A stretch of 64,000 bases of DNA from Pseudomonas sp. p1(2021b) (GCF_020151015.1 NZ_CP083747.1:186001-250000), one strand, 5' to 3'; shown: positions 7,801-17,827, counted from the stretch's first letter. Notes: a model not told the origin generated them from the letters alone. Made by a program: numbers and translations.

Positions 7801-8557
7801 TTAGTCTGAGGTGCCCGGTGTCGTCAATTTCTTCGTCTGTTTGCGCATCGACTCACCCTTGAGGTTGATCCGATAAGCGTTGTGCACCAGGCGGTCGAGG
7901 ATGGCGTCGGCCAGAGTCGGATCACCGATCAGTTCGTGCCAGTTGTCCACTGGCATTTGGCTGGTCACGATGGTCGAGCGCTGGCCGTAGCGGTCGTCCA
8001 GTAGCTCCAGCATGTCGCGGCGCTGTTCCGCGTTGAACGGGGCCAGACCCCAGTCATCAAGGATCAGCAGGTCGGTCTTGGCATAGCCGCTCATCAGCTT
8101 GGCGAAGCGCCCGTCGCCGTGGGCTAGGCCCAACTCTTCCAACAGGCGCGGCAAGCGCAGGTAACGCACGCTGTAACCCTCTCGGCAGGCCTGGTGGGCC
8201 AGGGCGCAGGCCAGCCAGGTCTTACCGACGCCAGTCGGGCCGTTGATAATCAGGTTGAGTCCGTCGCGTAACCACTGACCGCTGCTCAGCTGGAGGATCA
8301 GCGCCTTGTCGAGTCCGCGCGGGCTGCGGTAGTCGATGTCTTCGAGGCAGGCGTTGTGCTTGAGCCGGGCCTGACGCAGGCGGCTGCTGAGGCGCTTGTC
8401 GTCGCGCTCGGTCAGTTCGCGGTCGACCAACAGGCCGAGGCGTTCCACGAAGCTCAGGCTGTCGATGTCGGGGGGTTTTCAGTTGCTCGGCGAGTGCCTT
8501 GAGCATGCCGGTCAGGCGCAGGGTCTGGAGCTTGTCCAAGGTCGGATGGGGCAGCAT
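7801..8557 (-). pseudogene. istB: istB ATPase of IS copy 1, frameshifted near its start
   Basis: IstB is the AAA+ helper of IS21 transposition. Walker A ([14 protein letters not shown]) and the Walker B region (LLILDDWG) are intact, but a G-run at 8470-8475 has six G where the other copies have five, separating the first 30 or so residues from the rest. Initiation downstream could still give a 215-residue protein. The extra base could also be a sequencing error in a homopolymer. Confidence 0.75.
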
Positions 8558-8574
8558 GGTGGGATTCCTTGTGT

Positions 8575-10104
8575 TCAGTGGTAGTAGCCGGGGCCGCGCA
8601 GGTTGGCGTGGTCGTCCGGCAGCAGGGGCAGGTGCTGCTGGGCCAGCGGCAGGTTTTCCAGCCCCTGGCGCAGGATCGATTCGAGGCTCTTGTAGCTGCA
8701 CGCGCCGAGGCTGAGGGCGCGTCGGCAGGCCAGCTCCAAGCGCACTTCGCCATGGGTCTTGCCCAGGCGCAGGATGCCCAGGCAGGCCCGGTAGCCTTGG
8801 GTTGGGTGGATGCGCCGTTCGAGGATGTGGCTGATCACGCCGGCGGTGTGCGGCCCGGTCTGCTCGGCCCAGCGGATCAACCGTTGCGGCGTCCACTCGG
8901 CATGCTCGCGATGGCTCTTGGGCATGTGCTCGGTCTGTGTGCTATGCCGGCCCTTGTGTGGCGAGCGCAGGTGGCTGGCCACCCGCTGGTTGGCGTGGAA
9001 GCACTCGACGGTGCGCGCCGTCAGCCGTACTTCCAGCTGTTTCTTCACCAACTGGTAGGGCACTGAGTAGTAATGCCCATCGACCTCGACGTGATAGTCG
9101 ATATGCACGCGCGCCTTCTTCCACTCGGCATAGACGTAGGGCTGCTCCGGCAGTGGGCTCAGCGCTGGACGATCCAGGGCTTCGAAGGCCGAGTGCCGGG
9201 AGCCCGGCAGCTTGCGAAACGGTCGTCGGTTGAGCCGCTCCAGCAATAAGGCGATGGCGCTGTTGAGTTCGTCCAGGGAGAAGAACTGGCGGTTCCTCAG
9301 CGCGGCGAGGATCCAGCGCTCGACCACCTGCACGCCGACCTCAGCCTTAGCCTTGTCGCGCGGCTTACGCGCCCGCGCCGGCACCACCGCCACGCCATAG
9401 TGCTCGGCCAGATCGCGGTAGCTCGGGTTGATGTCCGGCTCGTAGCGATGGCTCTTACTCACCGCGCTTCGCAGGTTGTCCGGCACCACGATTTCCGGCA
9501 CGCCGCCGAGAAAGGCGAAGCAGCGGACATGGGAGCCCAGCCAGTCCGGTAACTGCTGCGACCAAGTGGCTTCGGCGAAGGTGTAGCTGGACGCGCCAAG
9601 CACCGCGACGAACACCTGCGCCTGGCGGATCTCGCCGCTGTGGCGGTCGATCACCGGCACCGTCTGCCCGGCGTAGTCGACAAACAGCTTCTCACCGACG
9701 CGATGCTCCTGGCGCATCACCACGTCCAGCTTGCCCTGCCAGGCTCGGTAGTGCTCGCAGAACCAGCTGTACTGAAAGCCTTTCGGCTGGCTCAGGCGAT
9801 ACTCCTGCCAGAGCAGCGCCAAGGTCACGCCCGGCCGGCGTAGCTCGGCATGCACCCAAGACCAATCGGGCAATGGCCGTTGCTCGCTGGGCACCGCAGG
9901 GGGCGGTGGGAACAGTTGCTGCTCCAGCTCGGAATCGGACAACGAACAGGGCCAGGCTAGACCGCTGGCGGCAAAGCGGTTGAGGTAATCGCCGACAGTG
10001 ACACGACCGATCTGCACGCTGACGGCAATCTGGCGAGCCGATAGCCCGACCTCGAACTTGAGACGAAGTACTTCGCGAATCTTACGCATGGATAAACGCT
10101 CCAC
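8575..10104 (-). CDS. istA: IstA transposase of IS copy 1
   Basis: 509 residues. An N-terminal HTH (LRLKFEVGLSARQIAVSVQI) is followed by an rve-type DDE catalytic core (KLFVDYAGQTVPVID with the first Asp, PEIVVPDNLRSAV with the second) and a C-terminal domain. The start is GTG at 10104 (reads GTGGAGCGT), just inside the terminal repeats. istB follows 17 bases after its stop. Complete. Confidence 0.9.
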   Translation of the reverse strand: MERLSMRKIREVLRLKFEVGLSARQIAVSVQIGRVTVGDYLNRFAASGLAWPCSLSDSELEQQLFPPPPAVPSEQRPLPDWSWVHAELRRPGVTLALLWQEYRLSQPKGFQYSWFCEHYRAWQGKLDVVMRQEHRVGEKLFVDYAGQTVPVIDRHSGEIRQAQVFVAVLGASSYTFAEATWSQQLPDWLGSHVRCFAFLGGVPEIVVPDNLRSAVSKSHRYEPDINPSYRDLAEHYGVAVVPARARKPRDKAKAEVGVQVVERWILAALRNRQFFSLDELNSAIALLLERLNRRPFRKLPGSRHSAFEALDRPALSPLPEQPYVYAEWKKARVHIDYHVEVDGHYYSVPYQLVKKQLEVRLTARTVECFHANQRVASHLRSPHKGRHSTQTEHMPKSHREHAEWTPQRLIRWAEQTGPHTAGVISHILERRIHPTQGYRACLGILRLGKTHGEVRLELACRRALSLGACSYKSLESILRQGLENLPLAQQHLPLLPDDHANLRGPGYYH

Positions 10105-10293
10105 GACGACCTCTCTGCTTCGAAAAAGAGGTCGATGGTAGTGAAGAAATCCTGCGTTACTGCCTGCCCGGTTGAGTGGCCGGATGACCGTGGAATCAGT
10201 GGTCGGATACGCGTGGAATGGGTGGCCGGATCACCGTGGAATCGGTGGTCAGATGCTTATGGAATGGGTGGCCAGATGACCGTGGAATCCGCA

Positions 10294-11393
10294 GTCAGAT
10301 GCTGCAGGCTCAGCATGATTCCCGCAGATTTGATTGCCGAATGGCGGCGGACAAGCTTAAAGAAGAATGCTCCAGGATTCAGTCGATAGGGCCCTTCGGG
10401 CGAGAGATCGTTGTCGAACTTCTCCATCCGCTCCATCTCACTCTTGAACTGAGCATTGATTGGCACGGTCCATTCCTTTGCGTCAAGCTGGTCAATGTCG
10501 GGCGTGTCAGCCTTAATGCGATGCACCTTACTGCTTTTTGGCTCCATCATTTTGTATTGAACCATCACCAACGAGCCGCGTGCCTTGTTCAGATAGATAA
10601 GGTCGACGCCAAACAACTCTTCAAGCGGTCGCTTGTTGGCGGTGAAAACTTCGAGCTGCTCACCGCGCCGAGTGAATACGGCTTTGCCGGTAAGGTCACT
10701 GTCGGACAAGTGCCAGCCAGAGATCCAGCGTGCGTCATGCTCAATGACCGCGTCCTCTTGCAGTCGGACCGTGCCAATAGCGGTGTGTCCGCCGGGCAAC
10801 GCGACGCTTGTCGCACCGTCCGTTACCCCAAAAGCTTTGAGTGCGAGGTCAAGGGCATTTACTTGTAGCGCGTGGCCATTCTCATAATATTTTGGTCGCC
10901 CGACTTCGGCGAGAATACGATGAAAAACTGCTACATTGGCTGGTACTTCCGCAATCAGTGCAATCAGTTTTTCACCGAGCTTCTGTGACACCGGTTGAAA
11001 CTCGGCGGTCTCCGATTTCAGCTTGTTGGTAGCTCCGCGCAAGGTGGTGCTAGTGACGCCAGCGACAAGGGCATTAAGTGATTGTGGAGCGATCAGCAAG
11101 ACACAATCGAACATCACCCGGGAGTCGAGCGTCGAGATCGTTTGAATCGAGCGGATAAGCCCTAACCGCAAGGTGGGAGCTTTTCCATCTGTAGCGATCA
11201 GAACCAAAGTATTGGGTCTACCACTACGGGAAATTACGTGCGGAAAAGTAAGTGAAAATTTTGTACCGTGGTTTCGACACGCTTCGAGCTCCATCCAGCG
11301 GCTCTCAGTCAAGCGAAGCAGCGACAGTCCTCGTTGGGCTAGAGCCTTGAGATCCTTTTCGTCAATGTTGCTGGTCATGACCGAATTTTCCAT
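10294..11393 (-). pseudogene. PD-(D/E)XK-like nuclease gene truncated by IS copy 1
   Basis: About 366 native residues remain; the frame then runs into the IS end. The central part contains PLEELFGVDLIYLN followed by LVMVQYKM: an acidic residue, Asp264 and Q279-Y-K281, the spacing of a PD-(D/E)XK core with the QxK variant seen in Mrr-like nucleases. Residues 1-190 are of unknown fold. The natural C-terminus is missing and is not found elsewhere in the window. The fold call is from motif spacing only. Confidence 0.5.
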
Positions 11394-11644
11394 GTGCGTC
11401 TCGCCAATCTATCTTGAACTCCTACAAAATAATTAGCGCCCGCCAATAGGGCAATCGCGTCGCGTTCATTGGCGTGCAGAACGACTGCACGAAATCAACT
11501 CGTGGGTGTGGCCCTGTGGAACTACGATCTATGGACATACCTAGGCAAGATCGACAGAAAATGTCGTTTTGCCATGGACAGCATGAGACTACCCTTGAAT
11601 CCCCGGTTAGCAAGGTACGGAACCATGTCCATGGCTTGAAATCT

Positions 11645-11742
11645 TTCCTTTACATTGATGAGCTCTTCTGCAGGCTCGATGGCCTACCTGAGCCGATCAT
11701 TGAGGTAGGCCGGGCCATCCAAGCCCGCGTCCTGCAATGGAC
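11645..11742 (+). pseudogene. umuC: umuC fragment upstream of IS copy 2
   Basis: The frame LYIDELFCRLDGLPEPI ... RAIQARVLQWT matches the palm region of Y-family polymerases (YSIDE motif, here YIDE) and continues directly into the gene after the IS (TALPVGVGIGHTKT). Sequence upstream of 11645 is not recognisable as the UmuC N-terminus, so the gene was damaged there as well. Interval 11394-11644 holds no gene I can identify. Confidence 0.75.
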
Positions 11743-11931
11743 TGCGGATTCCACGGTCATCTGGCCACCCATTCCATAAGCATCTGACCACCGATTCCAC
11801 GGTGATCCGGCCACCCATTCCACGCGTATCCGACCACTGATTCCACGGTCATCCGGCCACTCAACCGGGCAGGCAGTAACGCAGGATTTCTTCACTACCA
11901 TCGACCTCTTTTTCGAAGCAGAGAGGTCGTC

Positions 11932-13461
11932 GTGGAGCGTTTATCCATGCGTAAGATTCGCGAAGTACTTCGTCTCAAGTTCGAGGTCGGGCTATCGGCT
12001 CGCCAGATTGCCGTCAGCGTGCAGATCGGTCGTGTCACTGTCGGCGATTACCTCAACCGCTTTGCCGCCAGCGGTCTAGCCTGGCCCTGTTCGTTGTCCG
12101 ATTCCGAGCTGGAGCAGCAACTGTTCCCACCGCCCCCTGCGGTGCCCAGCGAGCAACGGCCATTGCCCGATTGGTCTTGGGTGCATGCCGAGCTACGCCG
12201 GCCGGGCGTGACCTTGGCGCTGCTCTGGCAGGAGTATCGCCTGAGCCAGCCGAAAGGCTTTCAGTACAGCTGGTTCTGCGAGCACTACCGAGCCTGGCAG
12301 GGCAAGCTGGACGTGGTGATGCGCCAGGAGCATCGCGTCGGTGAGAAGCTGTTTGTCGACTACGCCGGGCAGACGGTGCCGGTGATCGACCGCCACAGCG
12401 GCGAGATCCGCCAGGCGCAGGTGTTCGTCGCGGTGCTTGGCGCGTCCAGCTACACCTTCGCCGAAGCCACTTGGTCGCAGCAGTTACCGGACTGGCTGGG
12501 CTCCCATGTCCGCTGCTTCGCCTTTCTCGGCGGCGTGCCGGAAATCGTGGTGCCGGACAACCTGCGAAGCGCGGTGAGTAAGAGCCATCGCTACGAGCCG
12601 GACATCAACCCGAGCTACCGCGATCTGGCCGAGCACTATGGCGTGGCGGTGGTGCCGGCGCGGGCGCGTAAGCCGCGCGACAAGGCTAAGGCTGAGGTCG
12701 GCGTGCAGGTGGTCGAGCGCTGGATCCTCGCCGCGCTGAGGAACCGCCAGTTCTTCTCCCTGGACGAACTCAACAGCGCCATCGCCTTATTGCTGGAGCG
12801 GCTCAACCGACGACCGTTTCGCAAGCTGCCGGGCTCCCGGCACTCGGCCTTCGAAGCCCTGGATCGTCCAGCGCTGAGCCCACTGCCGGAGCAGCCCTAC
12901 GTCTATGCCGAGTGGAAGAAGGCGCGCGTGCATATCGACTATCACGTCGAGGTCGATGGGCATTACTACTCAGTGCCCTACCAGTTGGTGAAGAAACAGC
13001 TGGAAGTACGGCTGACGGCGCGCACCGTCGAGTGCTTCCACGCCAACCAGCGGGTGGCCAACCACCTGCGCTCGCCACACAAGGGCCGGCATAGCACACA
13101 GACCGAGCACATGCCCAAGAGCCATCGCGAGCATGCCGAGTGGACGCCGCAACGGTTGATCCGCTGGGCCGAGCAGACCGGGCCGCACACCGCCGGCGTG
13201 ATCAGCCACATCCTCGAACGGCGCATCCACCCAACCCAAGGCTACCGGGCCTGCCTGGGCATCCTGCGCCTGGGCAAGACCCATGGCGAAGTGCGCTTGG
13301 AGCTGGCCTGCCGACGCGCCCTCAGCCTCGGCGCGTGCAGCTACAAGAGCCTCGAATCGATCCTGCGCCAGGGGCTGGAAAACCTGCCGCTGGCCCAGCA
13401 GCACCTGCCCCTGCTGCCGGACGACCACGCCAACCTGCGCGGCCCCGGCTACTACCACTGA
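11932..13461 (+). CDS. istA: IstA transposase of IS copy 2
   Basis: 509 residues, GTG start, same domains as in copy 1 (N-terminal HTH, rve DDE core). One substitution distinguishes it: RVANHLRS where copies 1 and 3 have RVASHLRS. Intact. Confidence 0.9.
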   Translation: MERLSMRKIREVLRLKFEVGLSARQIAVSVQIGRVTVGDYLNRFAASGLAWPCSLSDSELEQQLFPPPPAVPSEQRPLPDWSWVHAELRRPGVTLALLWQEYRLSQPKGFQYSWFCEHYRAWQGKLDVVMRQEHRVGEKLFVDYAGQTVPVIDRHSGEIRQAQVFVAVLGASSYTFAEATWSQQLPDWLGSHVRCFAFLGGVPEIVVPDNLRSAVSKSHRYEPDINPSYRDLAEHYGVAVVPARARKPRDKAKAEVGVQVVERWILAALRNRQFFSLDELNSAIALLLERLNRRPFRKLPGSRHSAFEALDRPALSPLPEQPYVYAEWKKARVHIDYHVEVDGHYYSVPYQLVKKQLEVRLTARTVECFHANQRVANHLRSPHKGRHSTQTEHMPKSHREHAEWTPQRLIRWAEQTGPHTAGVISHILERRIHPTQGYRACLGILRLGKTHGEVRLELACRRALSLGACSYKSLESILRQGLENLPLAQQHLPLLPDDHANLRGPGYYH

Positions 13462-13478
13462 ACACAAGGAATCCCACC

Positions 13479-14232
13479 ATGCTGCCCCATCCGACCTTGG
13501 ACAAGCTCCAGACCCTGCGCCTGACCGGCATGCTCAAGGCACTCGCCGAGCAACTGAAAACCCCCGACATCGACAGCCTGAGCTTCGTGGAACGCCTCGG
13601 CCTGTTGGTCGACCGCGAACTGACCGAGCGCGACGACAAGCGCCTCAGCAGCCGCCTGCGTCAGGCCCGGCTCAAGCACAACGCCTGCCTCGAAGACATC
13701 GACTACCGCAGCCCGCGCGGACTCGACAAGGCGCTGATCCTCCAGCTGAGCAGCGGTCAGTGGTTACGCGACGGACTCAACCTGATTATCAACGGCCCGA
13801 CTGGCGTCGGTAAGACTGGCTGGCCTGCGCCCTGGCCCACCAGGCCTGCCGAGAGGGTTACAGCGTGCGTTACCTGCGCTTGCCGCGCCTGTTGGAAGAG
13901 TTGGGCCTAGCCCACGGCGACGGGCGCTTCGCCAAGCTGATGAGCGGCTATGCCAAGACCGACCTGCTGATCCTGATGACTGGGGTCTGGCCCCGTTCAA
14001 CGCGGAACAGCGCCGCGACATGCTGGAGCTACTGGACGACCGCTACGGCCAGCGCTCGACCATCGTGACCAGCCAAATGCCAGTGGACAACTGGCACGAA
14101 CTGATCGGTGATCCGACTCTGGCCGACGCCATCCTCGACCGCCTGGTGCACAACGCTTATCGGATCAACCTCAAGGGTGAGTCGATGCGCAAACAGACGA
14201 AGAAATTGACGACACCGGGCACCTCAGACTAA
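13479..14232 (+). pseudogene. istB: istB of IS copy 2, two frameshifts
   Basis: Starts normally (MLPHPTLDKLQTLRLTGML) with AAGGA upstream, but a base is missing right after the Walker A lysine (about 13814) and another in the LLILDDWG region (about 13975). Both deletions are shared with copy 3 and absent from copy 1. As written, no full-length IstB is made. Confidence 0.8.
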
Positions 14233-14360
14233 CAATGCCCCCCCTGCGTCGCTGCGCTCCGACTGCCCGGCCGGATGGCCGTGGAACAGGTGGCCAGATG
14301 GCCGTGGAATGCCTGGCCAGATGAGAGCGGACTGGGTGGCCGGATGGCGTGGAATCCGCA

Positions 14361-15243
14361 ATGGACTGCGCTGCCAGTGGGCGTCGGCATTGGGCATACC
14401 AAAACCCTGGCAAAGGCGGCGCAGCACGCCTCAAAAGTGTGGAGGGAGAAAACAGGCGGCGTGGTAGACCTGCGCAAGCCTGAGGCAATCGAATGGCTAC
14501 TTCGACGAATGCCGGTTGATGAGGTATGGGGGATAGGTCGTCGTATGCGCGACAACCTTGCTCGTGATGGCATCAGCACCGCGTGGGAGCTTTCTCAAGC
14601 TGATGCGCGGTCAATGGGCCGTAAGTACAGCATCGTGCTGGAAAGGACCATCCGAGAGCTGCAGGGCGAATCATGCATGGACCTGGAGCAATCTGCCCCA
14701 CCCAAGCAATCAATCTGCACCAGCAAGATGTTTGGTCAACGCGTGCATACCCGCAAGGGCCTGCAGGAAGCCCTAGCGACCTACATTCACCGTGCCGCTG
14801 AAAAGCTGCGGAAGCAACGCTCTCTCTGCGGTGCCTTACGCATCGGTATTCAGACGTCATTCCATGGCGACGGACCGAAGTACGCCAATGCTGCAACTAT
14901 CATCCCAGCCTACCCAACAGATGATGTCCGTCAGCTCACCCGCTACGCGCTGCGTGCCCTGGAGGGGATCTACCGGCCGGGCTATGCATACAGCAAGGCA
15001 GAAGTCCTTCTAATGGATTTGCGCAAGCGAGGGGAGTATACGCAGGATCTGTTCACCCCCAGCCAACCGGAGCGCACAGATGCATTGATGGCTACCATGG
15101 ACAAAATCAACCGGCGCTGGGGGCATGATTGCTTGCGGACTGCTGCTGTGCCACTGACACCAGATTGGGGTATGCGCCGAGCACTCCTTAGTCCCAGCTA
15201 CATGACCAGTTGGGAACAGCTATGGAAAGTACAATGCCGATAA
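14361..15243 (+). pseudogene. umuC: umuC-type translesion polymerase, 3' part
   Basis: About 293 residues of a Y-family polymerase: VGVGIGHTKTLAKAAQHASK (end of palm), the HhH-containing thumb (VDEVWGIGRRMRDNL) and the little-finger domain to a natural stop WKVQCR. UmuC is the catalytic subunit of SOS mutagenic polymerase V. IS copy 2 separates it from its 5' part, so it should be inactive. No umuD is visible nearby. Confidence 0.85.
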
Positions 15244-15322
15244 GTAAAATTACTAATGCTTGGACCCGCTAGCAAGCACACTCGGTCAATATCGTCATAC
15301 CGTACCTTTTTATTGCGCGGAC

Positions 15323-15347
15323 AAAAAACCCGGCCTTGTGGCCGGGT
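15323..15347 (-). terminator. Rho-independent terminator
   Basis: ACCCGGCC/GGCCGGGT stem with four-base loop, six T on the minus strand; it ends the leftward small genes from 16597. On the plus strand it is followed by GGGTATTGCGTT, the flank shared with other terminators here. Confidence 0.7.
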
Positions 15348-15410
15348 GGGTATTGCGTTGATATGGAATCCCGCCACGCAACAAAGCGCTCGCGAGGTAG
15401 GGTGAAGGTA

Positions 15411-15743
15411 TTAATAATCTTGACGATGAATGAAGGCAGTGACTGACTCAATAGTGGGATTAATCAGCAAATGGTAATCAAGGAAATCAAAATACTTTAA
15501 CTCCTCATCCCATTGTGCCAATTGATCGGAATCGAACGACCAGCGCTTACCGCCATAGGAGAATTCAGTCCAACCATCGTCCTCCTGAATCTCTGAGGGA
15601 GAAACCGAGGCAGACGTCTGTTGACAGCTGCGATCTACCGCCTCAATCACTTCACAATGATTTCGGCATTCATCCAGTTCTATCTGCGCCATAATGGCTT
15701 CACGTTTTTTATCACCAAGCTGGTAGTTCACTTTGTATTGCAT
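15411..15743 (-). CDS. Hypothetical protein
   Basis: 110 residues, noticeably more AT-rich than its surroundings. Soluble and acidic, with an aromatic C-terminal half (EELKYFDFLDYHLL). No family recognised. It follows the small gene 15758-15955 by 14 bases. Confidence 0.55.
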   Translation of the reverse strand: MQYKVNYQLGDKKREAIMAQIELDECRNHCEVIEAVDRSCQQTSASVSPSEIQEDDGWTEFSYGGKRWSFDSDQLAQWDEELKYFDFLDYHLLINPTIESVTAFIHRQDY

Positions 15744-15757
15744 ATTGGAGTTCCTGT

Positions 15758-15955
15758 TTATACGGCACAGCTGAAGCGTACAAGCTGCACAGGCAAAGTG
15801 CCCAAGCGGTAGCTGTCTCCAAACAATGACGTACCCATGAAACCACCACGTTTAATGTCCGAATTGCAGACGGTGCGTAGTTCGCCGTTGTGTAGGACTG
15901 TATCGCCAGCACGGATTGTGTTGATGTGAGTATTAACCGTATTGTAGTTGGTCAT
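15758..15955 (-). CDS. Small hypothetical protein, beta-rich
   Basis: 65 residues: MTNYNTVNTHINTIRAGDTV then LHNGELRTVCNSDI and FMGTSLFGDSYRLG. This looks like a compact beta-barrel fold of a type seen on plasmids and in phage genomes; function unknown. AT-rich like its downstream partner. Confidence 0.55.
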   Translation of the reverse strand: MTNYNTVNTHINTIRAGDTVLHNGELRTVCNSDIKRGGFMGTSLFGDSYRLGTLPVQLVRFSCAV

Positions 15956-16000
15956 GGTGTTACCTATTGGTTAGACCGATCGCTGATGAAAATCAGCTGT

Positions 16001-16153
16001 TCAGACTGCGGAACGCCGAGCCTCAGACATCCAAAGGTTACGAATGCTTTTGCAGTCAATTGCTTTGTCGTATTCACCCTGTTTCTTCAATAGGATTAAT
16101 ACCCGATTTACACGGCGGGCGTGCTTAACGAAACTGCTGATATCTGCTTTCAT
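16001..16153 (-). CDS. Very small basic protein
   Basis: 50 residues: starts MKADISSFVKHARRVNRVLI and ends NLWMSEARRSAV. ATG 16153 is preceded by AGGGA at good spacing. Basic, helical, possibly nucleic-acid binding. It lies between two leftward genes of similar composition, so it is likely part of the same operon. Confidence 0.5.
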   Translation of the reverse strand: MKADISSFVKHARRVNRVLILLKKQGEYDKAIDCKSIRNLWMSEARRSAV

Positions 16154-16180
16154 GTTTGATCCCTATCAAGCGCTGCGCGC

Positions 16181-16597
16181 TTACATGCCTTTGTTTAAGT
16201 GGACTGTCACACCGCCCTTATGGAGCAGATCGCTCACTTCGCAGTAACGGTCAGTCAAGTCCACATGCGACTTACCGTATTGCGCCGCCAATTTACATTT
16301 AATGCGCGCAGTCCTAACGGGGCCTCGTACTTTCGAATCCGGCAATGTTTCAAGCGCCTGTCCGAGAGAGTCAGCAGCTGCCTTACGATCAGACAGAGTT
16401 TCCACCTCGTTCGAAAAGATACTCGTTGCTTCGGGACCGAGCGGAAGCTGCTCGAAGTACTCGCGAATTGCGCGAGGTACTTGCTCCATAGTCCTGGGGT
16501 AACGATTACCGATAAGGCCTTGCTCATTCAGCACAGAGTGAACATGCATTTTCTCAGGAATGGTGCAGCTGGTTCTAACCGCGATGAAACAGGTCAT
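16181..16597 (-). CDS. Hypothetical protein
   Basis: 138 residues from ATG 16597 (GAGG upstream); the frame extends to 16723, but that part overlaps the terminator of the upstream gene. Contains an acidic helical centre and a basic C-terminal third. No family recognised. Confidence 0.5.
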   Translation of the reverse strand: MTCFIAVRTSCTIPEKMHVHSVLNEQGLIGNRYPRTMEQVPRAIREYFEQLPLGPEATSIFSNEVETLSDRKAAADSLGQALETLPDSKVRGPVRTARIKCKLAAQYGKSHVDLTDRYCEVSDLLHKGGVTVHLNKGM

Positions 16598-16723
16598 GGC
16601 ATACCTCGACGTTGTCCTAGTGCCAATGAGATGAACCACACCCAGCATGAAGATCTGCCTCCCGCCCTGGTGCCGGGAGAGTGAAAATCGACCGAACGCG
16701 CTTGCGCACCGGATCCGACCCAT

Positions 16724-16746
16724 AAAAAAACCCGGCTAGGCCGGGT
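16724..16746 (-). terminator. Rho-independent terminator
   Basis: CCCGG/CCGGG hairpin with a CTAGG loop and seven T on the minus strand, ending the pair 17824-18471 and 16763-17827. Confidence 0.65.
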
Positions 16747-16762
16747 AGAAGGTAGGTGTTGC

Positions 16763-17827
16763 TTATGCCGAAGAAGCTACCCGGCGCACCGGGACCAAGC
16801 CGCGTGAATAGGGCATGCCGATAAACACAGGGTTTTCTACAAGCTGGCGCCAGGTAGTCGCGTCATCCGCCAAAAACTGGTCATCAGCAAGCATCTTCTC
16901 GCCGTGCACCAACAGGCGAAATTCAGTTGCCTGGGTCCGATCGGCACAGGCGGAAAGTGCTGCAAGCACGTCGGCAAGACGGACAAAATCGCCATCCTCG
17001 GCTTGGAATTTTTCAAGCGCTGCAATGTACGCCGGCAACTCAGCCAGCTGGGCTCTCAACAGGCTGCATTCGGACCTGAGCTCGTCGACTTCCGAGCTAC
17101 TAGGCTCATTACGCGGTAAGGCCCCGATCGTGATCAAGGCCTCACGGAACTGATCAACGTAATGCTCAGTACTGGTCGCCGGGAATTTATTCAACAGGCA
17201 CTCTTCGTCGATGGGTGCGCCTGCATCTTCTGCTTCTTCCGACGCCTCACCTGGAACCATGAAGAATGCGCGCTCCACTGCTCCCAGGTAGTCCGAGAAG
17301 CGCTTGATGTTACCCAGGTTAGTCAGCAGCACGCCCATAGGGTGACCATGGTGCAGACCAATGACGTCGTATACGCGAGCCATGTCGCGCTGGTCTGCGG
17401 ACGGCACAGCTGGAGCCTTCAGATAGACCTCGCCAGCGCCCTCCTCGTCCGTGATCGAGCCATGAGCAATCAGTAGGACTTGGTCCGCGTGCTCCAGCGC
17501 TGCGATGCCGCCCTCAAGCAGCCACTCAAGCCGCATTCCTTCCTCATCAGTCCGTGTCACAGCGACCGCTTCAACCCGCACAGCATCCTCGCTGCGCTGG
17601 GGGCCTGCCTGGAGCTCCAAGAGCTGCTCCCCTTGATCGGTGACCTGCCATAGGGCCGGGCGTCGCTGAACTCGCTTGAGCAAGCCCAGCTGGGTGAGAA
17701 CATCAAACCACTGGGTACCAATGTCAGCGCCTTGGCCATCGCTGGCGTATTCGTCAAAGCGCTGCAGTTTTCGGATGACCAGGTTAGCGAAAGGCGGCAG
17801 GCCTGCCAGCTGTCCAGAACTGTTCAT
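16763..17827 (-). CDS. Hypothetical protein with winged-helix-like N-terminus
   Basis: 354 residues. Residues 38-75 (TQWFDVLTQLGLLKRVQRRP ... QVTDQGEQLLEL) read as a winged helix. The middle is alpha/beta, and residues 245-290 form a coiled coil. It starts inside the stop of the previous gene (ATGA), so the two are translated together. Role unknown; could be a transcription or defence-related sensor. Confidence 0.6.
   Translation of the reverse strand: MNSSGQLAGLPPFANLVIRKLQRFDEYASDGQGADIGTQWFDVLTQLGLLKRVQRRPALWQVTDQGEQLLELQAGPQRSEDAVRVEAVAVTRTDEEGMRLEWLLEGGIAALEHADQVLLIAHGSITDEEGAGEVYLKAPAVPSADQRDMARVYDVIGLHHGHPMGVLLTNLGNIKRFSDYLGAVERAFFMVPGEASEEAEDAGAPIDEECLLNKFPATSTEHYVDQFREALITIGALPRNEPSSSEVDELRSECSLLRAQLAELPAYIAALEKFQAEDGDFVRLADVLAALSACADRTQATEFRLLVHGEKMLADDQFLADDATTWRQLVENPVFIGMPYSRGLVPVRRVASSA

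Larger units (their letters stand above)
7673..10293 (-). mobile_element. IS21-family insertion sequence, copy 1
   Basis: 2621 bp bounded by TGCGGATTCCACG and its inverse, with istA and istB leftward. The istA-proximal end (about 10170-10293) contains several repeats related to GATTCCACGGT, the multiple transposase-binding repeats typical of IS21 elements. The flanks (cagttc left, gtcaga right) do not form a target duplication, unlike copies 2 and 3, so sequence next to it has been deleted or rearranged. Confidence 0.9.
11743..14360 (+). mobile_element. IS21-family insertion sequence, copy 2
   Basis: 2618 bp, TGCGGATTCC to GGAATCCGCA, with a 6-bp direct repeat ATGGAC on both sides, so a clean insertion into umuC. 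Nearly identical to copies 1 and 3; it shares two single-base deletions in istB with copy 3. Oriented opposite to copy 1, with 1.45 kb between them. Confidence 0.92.

Noticed and set aside
7673-14360. Copies 1 and 2 of the IS21 element as a composite transposon
   Set aside because: Copy 2 has its own target duplication inside umuC and cop­y 1 has none; the outer flanks share no duplication, so independent insertions plus rearrangement fit better.
14275-15243. Single 322-codon gene beginning inside IS copy 2
   Set aside because: The first 29 codons are IS terminal sequence; the rest is the 3' part of umuC. It is an interrupted gene, not a new fusion protein.
15269-15451. Leftward 60-codon frame across the terminator at 15323
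   Set aside because: It contains the whole terminator hairpin and overlaps the preceding gene; more likely a 3' untranslated region.
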